Shown here one piece after another: positions 37,494-46,218 of a stretch of 64,000 nt of DNA; positions within the stretch are counted from its first letter, which is position 1; every line of letters begins with the position of its first letter. A program made the position numbers and the translations under genes. The notes below the pieces were generated by a model, which searched no databases, was not told the DNA's origin, and saw only the letters and a program-made list of their open reading frames with translations. Origin of the DNA: Gammaproteobacteria bacterium (lineage in GTDB: Bacteria; Pseudomonadota; Gammaproteobacteria; Steroidobacterales; Woeseiaceae); assembly GCA_009937445.1 (NCBI GenBank), contig JAACFM010000016.1, forward strand, positions 1 to 64,000, given 5' to 3'.

Positions 37494-37680
37494 AACGTCA
37501 CCGCCGCCTGTTGTTATGCGCCTTTCTAAGGCTGTGGCAGCAAGTTTAGTTAAGTTGCGCCATATCCAACAACGAATACGATCGATTTTGTGACGGACCG
37601 CACACCTGACCGCCACCGAAGGCGCCGTGTTCCCGAAAATGCCTCTACCGCGTCGTAAGCGGCGCGCCGCCTAGGCAGTC

Positions 37681-39243
37681 TTAAGCGAAATACTGCTGCA
37701 AATACTCATCCAGTCCGATCACATCGGCCGCTTCGATCTCTTGCTGACGTTGCAGCGATTCCCGGGCTTCCCGGCGCAGCCGTTCGTTTGAAGCATCATC
37801 GGGTTGGGTAATCGAGGCAAAGTAGTCGCGATGACTTTGGGCCATCGACAGCGCAAAGCCAAAAAAGCTTGTGTTGGCTTGCCGGATTTCCGCGATTATG
37901 CGCGCTGACGGTGTCGCGTCAGGCTGATCGATCAGGTCTTGCATCAGACGCGCAGCTTCGGAGTAGCTGTCGTTATTATCGTGTCGATCCAGTTCGGCTG
38001 CGACAGCCAGTACACCATCGATAATCTCGTGGCCCCACTCGCTGATCGACACCTTTTTACCACCGCGAATCAGGCGAAAATCGGGATCACGCCCAAATTT
38101 TGCCGTACCGGTTTGATTGTTCGCAATCTCTTGAAGCTCATCATCGCTGAGCTTCGGACTGTCTGCCAGCAAACAGAAAATCAGCAGCGCCTCCATGAAA
38201 CGCATGGCATTTTGATTGATACCACACGGATCGAACAAATTGATATCCAGCGAACGAATCTCGACGTATTCGATACCGCCTCTTTCAAGCGCAGCCGTCG
38301 GCCTCTCGCCTGAAAGAGCAACCCGCTTTGGTCTTACCAAAGAGTAAAACTCATTCTCAATTTGCAGCAGATTGGCATTCAATTGTCGATACTCACCATC
38401 GACCTTGACGCCTATCTCTTCATACGATGGTTCTCGCGTATTGATTGCTTCAGTTAGATCCCGAACGTATTCGCTGAGGCTGTTGAGTGAAATATTGATG
38501 CGCGATTGATTCTGGTTGCTGTAACCAAGATCGCTCATGCGCAATGACGTTCCGAACGGCTCGAAATAGGTATCGTCGCTCAAGGACTTCATCGCGGACG
38601 CTTCGCCACCAGCGAAGGATTTGCAAAGTGCAGGGGATCCACCGAACAGGTATAGCGTCAGCCAACCTACCCGTTTGAAATTTCTGATCAGACCGAGGTA
38701 GTGTTCCGATTTGAAATCATTGAGCGCGGACTTGTCACCCAACATGGATCGATACGCTTCCCAGAATTTCTCGGGGACTGAGTAGTTAAAATGCACGCCC
38801 GCTATGGATTGCATTTGTCGACCGTAGCGATAACCCAACCCGCGACGATAGATCGTTTTCATCTGACCGACATTGGATGATCCGTATCGGGCCAGCGGAA
38901 TCTTGTCTTCCTCGGGAATGCGGCACGGCATACTTGCAGGCCACAACATTTCCTCTCCAAGTTGGGAATACGTGAACTGATGAATGTCACAAACGCAGTG
39001 CAAAGCTTCCCAGGTGGTCTCGAATGCAGGAGTGACAAACTCCAGCAACGCTTCCGAAAAATCCGTCGTGATATAGCGGTTGGTCATCGCTGAACCCAAT
39101 CCGATCGGATGATCAAGCATTGACAGACTGCCATCTGCAGAAATACGCAAGGACTCCTTCTCAATCCCTTTCAATCCTCCATACAGGAGATCGCCGCCAG
39201 CAGAAGCGAGCGCGTTCAGACGCTTGTCGAATTGTTGATTCAA
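37681..39243 (-). CDS. gshA: Glutamate-cysteine ligase (class I, GshA)
   Basis: First enzyme of glutathione synthesis, joining glutamate and cysteine with ATP. Recognisable segments: GGLKGIEKESLRI (ATP/Glu site), TDFSEALLEFVTP, LWPASMPCRIPEEDKIPLARYG, QSIAGVHFNYSVPE and YVEIRSLDINLFDPCG. The track begins at 39402, which overlaps the divergent DUF2845 gene; TTG 39243 gives a 520-residue protein matching the usual length near 518 and starting just before the conserved region, so it is preferred although its Shine-Dalgarno is weak. Confidence 0.92.
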   Translation of the reverse strand: MNQQFDKRLNALASAGGDLLYGGLKGIEKESLRISADGSLSMLDHPIGLGSAMTNRYITTDFSEALLEFVTPAFETTWEALHCVCDIHQFTYSQLGEEMLWPASMPCRIPEEDKIPLARYGSSNVGQMKTIYRRGLGYRYGRQMQSIAGVHFNYSVPEKFWEAYRSMLGDKSALNDFKSEHYLGLIRNFKRVGWLTLYLFGGSPALCKSFAGGEASAMKSLSDDTYFEPFGTSLRMSDLGYSNQNQSRINISLNSLSEYVRDLTEAINTREPSYEEIGVKVDGEYRQLNANLLQIENEFYSLVRPKRVALSGERPTAALERGGIEYVEIRSLDINLFDPCGINQNAMRFMEALLIFCLLADSPKLSDDELQEIANNQTGTAKFGRDPDFRLIRGGKKVSISEWGHEIIDGVLAVAAELDRHDNNDSYSEAARLMQDLIDQPDATPSARIIAEIRQANTSFFGFALSMAQSHRDYFASITQPDDASNERLRREARESLQRQQEIEAADVIGLDEYLQQYFA

Positions 39244-39381
39244 ATGATCGTCCCGGATATCACAGTCAAATGCCGCGTCAGTTTTACCATAACTATCAAA
39301 CACACGCGCTTTTTCGATGGTCTCGCATTTGTAGACCCGGCGCACGACATTTTGGTCTAAACTGGCTGCGAGACATAGCAC

Positions 39382-39780
39382 ATGATTGATACCAACAAAC
39401 ATTTCATTCTTATTGCCTTCGTGACAGCGACATTGCTTCTGAGCAGTACGTCAGCCTTTGGATTTCGCTGCGGTAGAAAAATTGTTACCGAGGATATGCA
39501 TGAGGCTCAGGTAATCAGGGCGTGCGGCAACCCAACTACCTCCCGTCATCTCGGCTACGCTGTACGTGGCACATTCGTCCCTGTGCGCCAAAGTCTAACG
39601 GGCGGCATAACTGTTGAGCATTTTCCGGGTTACGGTCAGTTCACCGAGGAGGTTGTGCTGACCGAGTTCGTTTACAACTTCGGTCCACGCAAGTTGATGC
39701 GACGACTGATGTTCGAGGGCGGGGTCTTGGTGAAGATTGAAACTATCGGCTACGGATATCGAGAGAAAAAGTCGAAATAG
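39382..39780 (+). CDS. DUF2845 domain-containing secreted protein
   Basis: A 132-residue exported protein with a signal peptide (FVTATLLLSSTSAFGFRCG). The mature part starts RCGRKIVTEDMHEAQVIRACGNPT, the typical opening of DUF2845, with two Cys residues likely forming a disulfide. A C-terminal VLTEFVYNFGPRKLMRRLMFEGGVL completes the family pattern. It is divergent from gshA. Function unknown. Confidence 0.82.
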   Translation: MIDTNKHFILIAFVTATLLLSSTSAFGFRCGRKIVTEDMHEAQVIRACGNPTTSRHLGYAVRGTFVPVRQSLTGGITVEHFPGYGQFTEEVVLTEFVYNFGPRKLMRRLMFEGGVLVKIETIGYGYREKKSK

Positions 39781-39831
39781 GGTAGTATTCGCCCCGATAG
39801 TCCCATTCCTTACTTGTGGAGCTGCAGCTGC

Positions 39832-40227
39832 ATGAACGAAACCAGGCTAAGACGTATGCGTGACCAATCTTCGGGCAAAGCGACCCTGATTAACGAGGGC
39901 TGCAAAATCAGTGGCGAAATCACCGGAGACGGCGACTTTATAATCAACGGAGAGGTTGTCGGTGACTGCGAGGTGAGCGGCACTGTGTCACTGGCTGGAA
40001 ACGGTTATTGGCAGGGCTCTATTAAAGCCGACAATGTCGTAGTAGCGGGCCATATCGAGGGCGATATCACGGCCAATGGCAAGGTTGAAATCACCAACAC
40101 GGCAAGAATCGCCGGAACGGTCACCGCTGAGGCAATTGCCGTCGCCGAGGGAGCCGTGGTAGAGGGCGTTATGCGGACAACAGGGAACTCGGAACCGCTT
40201 GAATTCACTGAGAAACGCGACAGCTAA
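39832..40227 (+). CDS. Bactofilin (polymer-forming cytoskeletal protein)
   Basis: A 131-residue protein dominated by a beta-helix of short glycine-rich rungs (CKISGEITGDGDFIINGEVVGDC ... GHIEGDITANGKVEIT), as in bactofilins, which polymerise without nucleotide and scaffold cell-wall or polar structures. ATG 39832 is chosen over TTG 39814, because it omits a Cys/Trp-rich stretch foreign to the family. No peptidase partner gene is adjacent, unlike many bactofilin loci. Confidence 0.88.
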   Translation: MNETRLRRMRDQSSGKATLINEGCKISGEITGDGDFIINGEVVGDCEVSGTVSLAGNGYWQGSIKADNVVVAGHIEGDITANGKVEITNTARIAGTVTAEAIAVAEGAVVEGVMRTTGNSEPLEFTEKRDS

Positions 40228-40273
40228 ATCCTTATTTGATCCAATGCGGATACTTGCTGATTCAGTGCTGCGG

Positions 40274-40288
40274 CTAGTGTTACACTAG
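40274..40288. promoter_or_regulatory. 15-bp perfect palindrome upstream of the GGDEF-EAL gene
   Basis: CTAGTGTTACACTAG is a perfect inverted repeat about one base-turn pair long, 40 bp ahead of the ATG at 40328. It contains TACACT, which could serve as a -10 element, but no matching -35 box at normal distance was found. Its half site TAGTGTTA also matches the half site of the operator at 262-287, so weak binding by the same regulator is possible but unproven. Confidence 0.35.
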
Positions 40289-40327
40289 GCATTGGATTTT
40301 TGGCCGAATCCGAATAATAATAATGAA

Positions 40328-42778
40328 ATGATCGGCAACAGATCGCCTCGTATACTTTTGCTCGCAGCCGTAATCGGCATCGCCATCTTTGGCCTGATGC
40401 TTGCCGTCTTCTATGGTCAGTATCAATGGTTGGCAGACCGGATCGTTGAGTCGAGTTCTACTGAATTCACCCAATTGGTAGAAGCCAACTTTGAGCAACG
40501 GGCGCGGGCCGAGCTGCAACTTGCATCGAACAAGGTACAAGATGCTGTGGGCAGCGGGCAGACAGGAGACGTATCTCTTGCGCTAAACGTTATCTTCACC
40601 GACAGCCAGAATCTGGCTGGCATACGGTTCGTTGACTTGTCCGGTCAGACATTCGAATCAGGTGGCTTCTTCGAGTATGCCGATTTCGGCAAGTCCGTAT
40701 GGCTCGAGAGGCAACTGCTTGTATCGCAGAAAGTCTTTGTCAATGACATCGAAGTTGGCGTTCTTCACGGAGCTTTCGACCTCTCTGAGATGCGCACCGA
40801 TGCAGCGCGATTCGCAGATAAAATCACCAGCTCCGAAATCGCAAGCAGGCAAGTCAGCTACCTGTGGGCAGGTGCCGGCACACTGGCAGCAGCATTGCTT
40901 CTTGGTGGGGGCGTATGGTGGTTGGCTCACGGCCAGATAAAGCGAATACGGCAGCTCAAAAGTCAAGTCGAAAAACTCAGGGATTCCGACTTCAGCGAAC
41001 CGCTGTATGCGCCCCAACACGGTGAACTTGGCGAACTGGCCGCCGTGTTCAACGACATGCGCGAACGTTTGCGAAATACCATGCATTCACGAGATTACGT
41101 TGACAGCATTCTCTCCGGAATGAATGAAGCAATCATCGTTACAACTGACGATGGAAAAATCGCACGAATCAACACCGCGACATCTTACTTGCTTGGCTTC
41201 GACGAAGACGAACTGATCGACACCAACATTGACCGCATAGTGAATACGGACAAAAGTCGATCACTAGCAGAAAGCGCGCCGTCACGCCTACCGAGGGAAG
41301 CAATATGGGAAAGCAAATTTGGCGAATCAATTCCAGTATCGTATACATGCTCTATTGTTGAAGACGAAAAAGGTGGCCCGTCGAGCCGCATTTATGCCGC
41401 ACAGAACATAACGGAACGACAAAGAGCGGAAAAGCGTATCCGTTATCTCGCGCGCATCGACCCCCTGACCAAAATCCCCAATCGGATGCAACTGCAGCAC
41501 TTATTGCAAAGAGCAATAGCGAGGGCCAGACGCTCTGGCAGGTCCTTGTGTGTATTCTATATCGACGTCGATCATTTCAAGGAAATCAATGACACGTTTG
41601 GTCATTTGGCCGGAGATACAGCACTTGAGACTGTAGCTGAACGTCTGCAATCTGCGATACCTGGTCAATCGATAATTGGCCGTCTTTCTGGCGACGAATT
41701 CGCTGTCGTTATTGATGGTTACAGTCCGGATGAAAGCGGCATTGTGGCAACAAGCGAGTTAGCGCAGAAACTGCTGAATCGACTTGCCGACCCATTCTTT
41801 GTGCAAGGGCACGAAGTCTTTATGACAGCCAGTATGGGCATTGCTTACTTCCCGAAAGACGCTCCCAATGTTATCGACCTGATTCGCAACGCTGACGCGG
41901 CGCTGTATCACGCGAAGAAATCCGGCGGCAATGTGCTTTCTTTCTATGCGCCAAAAATGAATGAGGCCTCGGTTGAGCGGCTCATAACGAAAAGCAAACT
42001 AAAGCGCGCCTTCGAACGAGACGAACTCCTGGTTCACTATCAACCCAAATTCAATTTGCAAACCGGAGAGGTTTTCGGCGCCGAAGCGCTCGTTCGCTGG
42101 GAACTTCCAGAAAGAGGGTTAATCCTGCCTTCGGATTTCATTCCCATCGCGGAAGATTCGAATCTCATTATCGAGATTGGCGAGTGGGTATTGGACAAGG
42201 TATGCGAGGACTTTCGTTTATGGCAACGATCGGTTTCGTCAGCGGGCCGAGTCTCTGTCAATCTTTCGCTCAAACAACTTCGGCAGCTCAATTTCGTCAA
42301 CCGCATTAGTGCAATTATGCGAGGCCATGAAATATCACCTACCTCGCTCGAACTGGAAATTACAGAAACAACCTTGATGGAAAACCCGGATCGAACCATT
42401 AAAATGCTGGATCAACTGTACGGGCTGGGCTTGCATCTTGCGATTGACGATTTCGGGACCGGCTATTCTTCGCTAAGTGCCCTGCAGCAGTTCCCTATCA
42501 GCACTTTGAAAATTGACAGGTCCTTTGTCAGGAACATCGTAAACAACGCCGACGACGCAACGATCGTTGATACGATAATTCAGATGGGGCGCAATATGAA
42601 CATGGACGTAGTTGCGGAGGGCGTAGAAAATGAGGAGCAACTGACGTTCCTGCAGAAGCTGGGGTGTACGTACGTGCAAGGCCATTTGTTCGGCGATGCC
42701 ATGAGCTCGGATAACTACCTGGAGTTACTGATGGCGCAATCGGATGGAACGGATACGTTCCGAGCCTTATTCGCTTGA
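40328..42778 (+). CDS. Membrane-bound diguanylate cyclase/phosphodiesterase (HAMP-PAS-GGDEF-EAL)
   Basis: Protein of about 816 residues controlling cyclic-di-GMP. Order: TM1 (LLLAAVIGIAIFGLMLAVFY), periplasmic sensor of about 150 residues, TM2 (LWAGAGTLAAALLLGGGVWWL), HAMP, a PAS domain (SILSGMNEAIIVTTDDGKIARIN), GGDEF and EAL. The GGDEF signature reads SGDEF, a common active variant, and there is no RxxD inhibitory site five residues upstream. EAL reads EALVRW, with ELEITETTLM, DDFGTGYSS and KIDRSFV intact, so phosphodiesterase activity is likely. ATG 40328 is preferred over TTG 40292. Confidence 0.88.
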   Translation: MIGNRSPRILLLAAVIGIAIFGLMLAVFYGQYQWLADRIVESSSTEFTQLVEANFEQRARAELQLASNKVQDAVGSGQTGDVSLALNVIFTDSQNLAGIRFVDLSGQTFESGGFFEYADFGKSVWLERQLLVSQKVFVNDIEVGVLHGAFDLSEMRTDAARFADKITSSEIASRQVSYLWAGAGTLAAALLLGGGVWWLAHGQIKRIRQLKSQVEKLRDSDFSEPLYAPQHGELGELAAVFNDMRERLRNTMHSRDYVDSILSGMNEAIIVTTDDGKIARINTATSYLLGFDEDELIDTNIDRIVNTDKSRSLAESAPSRLPREAIWESKFGESIPVSYTCSIVEDEKGGPSSRIYAAQNITERQRAEKRIRYLARIDPLTKIPNRMQLQHLLQRAIARARRSGRSLCVFYIDVDHFKEINDTFGHLAGDTALETVAERLQSAIPGQSIIGRLSGDEFAVVIDGYSPDESGIVATSELAQKLLNRLADPFFVQGHEVFMTASMGIAYFPKDAPNVIDLIRNADAALYHAKKSGGNVLSFYAPKMNEASVERLITKSKLKRAFERDELLVHYQPKFNLQTGEVFGAEALVRWELPERGLILPSDFIPIAEDSNLIIEIGEWVLDKVCEDFRLWQRSVSSAGRVSVNLSLKQLRQLNFVNRISAIMRGHEISPTSLELEITETTLMENPDRTIKMLDQLYGLGLHLAIDDFGTGYSSLSALQQFPISTLKIDRSFVRNIVNNADDATIVDTIIQMGRNMNMDVVAEGVENEEQLTFLQKLGCTYVQGHLFGDAMSSDNYLELLMAQSDGTDTFRALFA

Positions 42779-42867
42779 CTTCACTCCTGCCCGACAACGT
42801 GGTTAAATCACCTGCGCACCCTTAACCAGTTGCAGCCTTGCTGCAACACCCAACTGAAGTTGATGCA

Positions 42868-43236
42868 ATGACTAAAATGACAAAAGTACTGATTTCCCTC
42901 GCACTTGTTTTCGTGGCCCCGCTTGCTCTGGCCTGTGACTATCCTGCTCCGCCCAAAGGTCTTCCGGATGGGGCAACCGCGAGCAAAGAAGAGATGCTCG
43001 CTGGCGTTAAGCTCATCTCAACGTACCAGGCAGATATGGCTGAGTATCTTGCCTGTATTGAAGCTGACGAGATCTTGTCAGATCAAGCGATCGCCAATGA
43101 CGATGAAGATGAAGATGCCAAGAAACAGAGTAAAGCTTTGTTCGACAAGAAATATAATGCTGCGGTTGAAGAGCAAACCAAGACGGTCGAACAGTTTAAT
43201 GTTGAGATTCGGGCCTACAAAGCAAAGGCACAATAA
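42868..43236 (+). CDS. Small secreted protein of unknown function
   Basis: A 122-residue exported protein. The signal peptide (MTKMTKVLISLALVFVAPLALA) is followed by a charged helical domain with an acidic patch (ANDDEDEDAKK) and two Cys residues (CDYPAPP, YLACIEA). ATG 42868 gives the cleaner signal peptide; the track start at 42838 adds ten residues. A strong terminator follows. No family recognised. Confidence 0.72.
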   Translation: MTKMTKVLISLALVFVAPLALACDYPAPPKGLPDGATASKEEMLAGVKLISTYQADMAEYLACIEADEILSDQAIANDDEDEDAKKQSKALFDKKYNAAVEEQTKTVEQFNVEIRAYKAKAQ

Positions 43237-43268
43237 ACTTTAAAAACACATAGCAGTCAAAACAGGAA

Positions 43269-43297
43269 AACGCTCGTCAACAGACGGGCGTTTTTTT
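43269..43297 (+). terminator. Rho-independent terminator
   Basis: The ten-pair stem AACGCTCGTC / GACGGGCGTT (one G-U) with loop AACA is followed by seven T. It terminates the secreted-protein gene ahead of the convergent psp operon. Confidence 0.9.
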
Positions 43298-43307
43298 ATT
43301 CTGTGTA

Positions 43308-43526
43308 TTACAAGTTATCGATCTCGCGGCCGAGGTCATGCTTGCTTTCGGTAACGATCCTCTCGAGGACTCGAATGCGTTCTTCCAGCAGTTCGATCTT
43401 CTTCAATGATTCCTCTAGTTCCGGGTCGTGCTGGTTTTTTTCGTGTTTCATTTTCAAATACTTTTGAAAGCAGTCCGCTGTGAAGACAACGGCAACGATA
43501 CATACGACATAAAACATGGTGTTCAT
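43308..43526 (-). CDS. PspB-like phage-shock membrane protein
   Basis: A 72-residue protein with one TM helix (MFYVVCIVAVVFTADCF) and a charged coiled coil ending LEERIRVLERIVTES. The size, topology and RIxxLExIV motif match PspB (compare RIQALESIL in E. coli). It is the last gene of the pspA-pspC-pspC operon. It probably works with PspC in sensing inner-membrane stress and releasing PspF from PspA. Confidence 0.7.
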   Translation of the reverse strand: MNTMFYVVCIVAVVFTADCFQKYLKMKHEKNQHDPELEESLKKIELLEERIRVLERIVTESKHDLGREIDNL

Positions 43527-43557
43527 AGACGCATCCCTTTACTACTGTTTTTATGTG

Positions 43558-43998
43558 TCACAGACGACTCAGCTCCTGCTCAAGCTGAAATCGACGAGAC
43601 GTAACGAGTTTTTCGAGTCGCCTCAGGCGCTCATCAAGGATTCGACAACGACGCTCGATATCAGCCGCTGCCGAGTGTCTTGCTGATTCCGCAAACTCCT
43701 GATCCTTTCGTGATTTACGAGTCTTCCGAGACTTGCGGGACCTGCGACTTCGCCAGGATACCTCTTCGATCTCAACGGTATTATTCAGTCCTGAGGCCGA
43801 GGGGATCAAAAACACAGCAGCTAGATACCCAATCACCGCTATCGGCATCGCCATCAGGAAGGCAATGAACGCCAGAATACGCGTGACCTTGAGATTAAAT
43901 CCCAAATAACCAGCAAGTCCTGCGCACACACCACCCAACACAGCGCGGTCTGCATCTCTATACAATCGCCTGTCCGAACTGGCATTAACCGTGATCAT
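43558..43998 (-). CDS. pspC: PspC-domain protein with PspB-like coiled-coil tail
   Basis: A 146-residue membrane protein. The PspC domain (RRLYRDADRAVLGGVCAGLAGYLG, then a TM pair) is followed by a strongly basic stretch (RSRRSRKSRKTRKSRK) and a coiled coil (RCRILDERLRRLEKLVTSRR) that repeats the motif of the neighbouring PspB-like protein. Start 43998 follows GGAGG at 5 nt; the track start is slightly longer. It is probably the PspC of this locus with a built-in PspB-type module. Confidence 0.78.
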   Translation of the reverse strand: MITVNASSDRRLYRDADRAVLGGVCAGLAGYLGFNLKVTRILAFIAFLMAMPIAVIGYLAAVFLIPSASGLNNTVEIEEVSWRSRRSRKSRKTRKSRKDQEFAESARHSAAADIERRCRILDERLRRLEKLVTSRRFQLEQELSRL

Positions 43999-44288
43999 AA
44001 ATGCCTCCACTTATCGCGCTTATAGCGATACCAAAACTCATTCTCGCTATTGCTTCCTGAGTAGACCAATGGTTTTTCTCTTATGAGCAAGGTTGCCCCA
44101 AGATACAACGCAGCAGTCAACCAGAAGAACAACAACAAGGAAATTATTGCGATTACTCTGACCGTAGCAACGCGAAAATTGAAGCGCTCGGCAACGCCCG
44201 CACACACGCCGAATACCCATCCGTGTTCACGGTCACGATAAAAGCCTCGCAAAGGTCCGTAGTCAATATTCCAGGTGTCTCGACTCAT
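43995..44288 (-). CDS. Second PspC-domain protein (short)
   Basis: A 97-residue membrane protein with PspC signature RDREHGWVFGVCAGVAERFNFRVATVRV, one hydrophobic hairpin (IAIISLLLFFWLTAALYLGATLLI) and a short charged tail. Start ATG 44288 is set by GTGGAGG upstream; the track begins at a GTG that is part of that Shine-Dalgarno. Its end overlaps the next pspC by four bases. Two tandem PspC genes are more than the enterobacterial operon has. Confidence 0.78.
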   Translation of the reverse strand: MSRDTWNIDYGPLRGFYRDREHGWVFGVCAGVAERFNFRVATVRVIAIISLLLFFWLTAALYLGATLLIREKPLVYSGSNSENEFWYRYKRDKWRHL

Positions 44289-44310
44289 CCATTCGTCCTC
44301 CACTTACCGA

Positions 44311-44997
44311 TTACTCTGCCTCTGCCGAGGTCGCCTTTTCTGCTGCAACGCGCTGCTTCAGTGCATCCAACTCGGCCTTGATCGATTCTTCTGCCTCCAG
44401 ACTTGCGAATTCGTGGTTCAGGTCCTTCGGTAATCCGAGGTCATAAGCCTCCACTCGACCTTCAACATCGTCAATTCGCCGAGTGTATTGCTCAAAACGC
44501 ACCATGGCATCGTCAATTTTGTAATCATGAATCTTCTTTCTTGCGGCGAGACGACTGTTAGCCGTCTTGTGTCGCGCCAAAAGCGCCTTTTGTCTCGTCT
44601 TAGCGTCTTCGAGTTTGCTCTCCAGGCGTGCGATGTCGTCGTTTAATTTAGTCAGACCTTCGTCGACCGATAGATAATCCTGTTTCAATGCATCGACTGC
44701 AGTTGCGGCTCGGGATTTCTCAACCAGGGCCGCTTTGGCCAGGTCCTCACGTCCCTTGCGCAACGCCAACTCGGCTTTTGCGTCCCAGTCATTCAAGTCG
44801 CGATCCAATGCCCCTATTCGTCGATTCAGGTCCTTCTTGTCCGCTATCGAGCGGGCGGCGGCGGATCGAACTTCGACCAGCGTGTCTTCCATTTCCTGAA
44901 TCATCAGACGAACGATTTTTTCCGGATCCTCTGCTTTGTCCAATATAGCGTTGATATTGGAGTTCACGATGTCACTGAATCTCGTGAATATGCCCAT
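44311..44997 (-). CDS. pspA: Phage shock protein A (PspA/IM30 family)
   Basis: A 228-residue coiled-coil membrane-associated protein. The N-terminus MGIFTRFSDIVNSNINAILDKAEDPEKIVRLMIQEMEDTL is diagnostic. PspA binds and inhibits PspF and stabilises the damaged inner membrane when oligomerised. First gene of the operon, with AGAGGA before the ATG and a sigma-54 promoter 40-55 bp upstream. pspF is divergent. Confidence 0.93.
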   Translation of the reverse strand: MGIFTRFSDIVNSNINAILDKAEDPEKIVRLMIQEMEDTLVEVRSAAARSIADKKDLNRRIGALDRDLNDWDAKAELALRKGREDLAKAALVEKSRAATAVDALKQDYLSVDEGLTKLNDDIARLESKLEDAKTRQKALLARHKTANSRLAARKKIHDYKIDDAMVRFEQYTRRIDDVEGRVEAYDLGLPKDLNHEFASLEAEESIKAELDALKQRVAAEKATSAEAE

Positions 44998-45038
44998 GGA
45001 ATTATCCTCTCGTGTGGTTGATGCCTACCTGTACTATT

Positions 45039-45055
45039 TGCATCTATCGTGCCAA
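45039..45055 (-). promoter_or_regulatory. Sigma-54 promoter of the psp operon
   Basis: On the minus strand TTGGCACGATAGATGCA fits the -24/-12 consensus TTGGCACG-N4-TTGCA with one mismatch; GG and GC elements are exactly 12 bases apart. It would start transcription near 45028, ahead of pspA, as expected for a PspF-dependent operon. Confidence 0.85.
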
Positions 45056-45066
45056 GTGGACCGAAA

Positions 45067-45110
45067 CCACATAAGTCTATGTTTTAAATAATTTTTTTAG
45101 ACCTTAGTGG
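45067..45110. promoter_or_regulatory. Candidate PspF upstream activating sequence (dyad)
   Basis: The arms CCACATAAGTCTA (45067-45079) and TAGACCTTAGTGG (45098-45110) match as an inverted repeat at 10 of 13 positions across an AT-rich 18-bp spacer, and lie just upstream of the sigma-54 promoter. The AT-rich interior could also accommodate IHF. Binding by PspF is inference from position. Confidence 0.5.
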
Positions 45111-45187
45111 AAGGAATAGAGGAATTCGTGATTAGCTATTTTTACTAACTATTAGCGTTTTACGTTACTTTTTGGCTAAATAGACCA

Positions 45188-46198
45188 ATGCCTACCCCTA
45201 CGCAATCGCAACAAATCATCGGCGAAGCCCCGGTCTTCCTCGAAATGCTGGAACATGTCTCGCGGGCAGCGCCGCTTTCCAAGCCCGTTCTGGTCGTTGG
45301 CGAAAGAGGCACCGGCAAGGAGCTCATCGCCTCAAGACTCCATTTTCTTTCCGATCGGTGGGAACAGAATGTTGTCAAGGTGAACTGCGCGGCCCTGACC
45401 GAATCCATTCTAGAGTCCGAACTGTTTGGCCATGAGGCCGGGGCGTTTACGGGAGCGGCCAAAACCCACATCGGTCATTTTGAGAGAGCAGATGGCGGCA
45501 CTCTGATTCTGGATGAGGTGGCAACGATTTCCCTGCGCATGCAGGAAAAAATATTGCGGACGATTGAGTACGGAGAGGTTCAGCGAGTTGGCGGCAGTAA
45601 GACACTGACAGTGGACGTGCGCATCGTCGGCTCAACGAATGCTGATTTGCAGCGTCTGGCGGCCGACGGGAGTTTTCGTAAAGACCTGCTTGATCGGCTC
45701 GCTTTCGACGTCGTCACAGTCCCCCCTCTACGGGAGCGCGTAGAGGACATCATGCCACTGGCGCACGCTTTTGCCATCAACATGGCGAGTGAGCTGAAGT
45801 GGAGTTACTTCCCTGGCTTCAGCCCGCGAATCTCTTCGGCACTGCTGCGAAACAGATGGCCGGGTAACGTGCGGGAGCTCAAAAATTCGATTGAACGCTC
45901 CGTGTACCGATCCGCGGATCAGGATAAGCCGATTACGAAGCTGGCGCTCGACCCGTTCGACACGCCCTTCAGGGTCGACGAGTCAGCATCCGCAAAAAGC
46001 AAGCCTGTGATGCCGCGGCGTGCACCTTTACTGCCAGCTGATCTCAAACAGCGCCTGGTCGATACGGAAGTAAACTTGCTGAATGCTGCGCTGGAGAAGG
46101 CGCGATTCAATCAGCGGCTGGCGGCGGATCTGTTGGGGCTGAGCTACCACCAGTTTCGCGGCAAGCTGCGAAAATTTAGTATTCGCAGCAAACCGTGA
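45188..46198 (+). CDS. pspF: Sigma-54-dependent activator PspF
   Basis: A 336-residue AAA+ enhancer-binding protein without an N-terminal receiver or sensor domain, as in PspF. Walker A VGERGTGKELIASRLH, the sigma-54-contacting loop GAFTGA, Walker B GGTLILDEVA, arginine finger region FRKDLLDRLAF, and a C-terminal Fis-type HTH (ALEKARFNQRLAADLLGLSYHQFRGKLRKF) are intact. Divergent from pspA, it should activate that promoter and be held inactive by PspA. The Shine-Dalgarno is weak, consistent with low-level expression. Confidence 0.92.
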   Translation: MPTPTQSQQIIGEAPVFLEMLEHVSRAAPLSKPVLVVGERGTGKELIASRLHFLSDRWEQNVVKVNCAALTESILESELFGHEAGAFTGAAKTHIGHFERADGGTLILDEVATISLRMQEKILRTIEYGEVQRVGGSKTLTVDVRIVGSTNADLQRLAADGSFRKDLLDRLAFDVVTVPPLRERVEDIMPLAHAFAINMASELKWSYFPGFSPRISSALLRNRWPGNVRELKNSIERSVYRSADQDKPITKLALDPFDTPFRVDESASAKSKPVMPRRAPLLPADLKQRLVDTEVNLLNAALEKARFNQRLAADLLGLSYHQFRGKLRKFSIRSKP

Positions 46199-46218
46199 AG
46201 CTGGCCGCCTAAAGTTGA

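Noticed and set aside
43730-43790. Arg/Ser/Lys repeats in the PspC gene as a tandem DNA repeat
   Set aside because: The repetition is a short basic protein linker, not an extended nucleotide repeat array.
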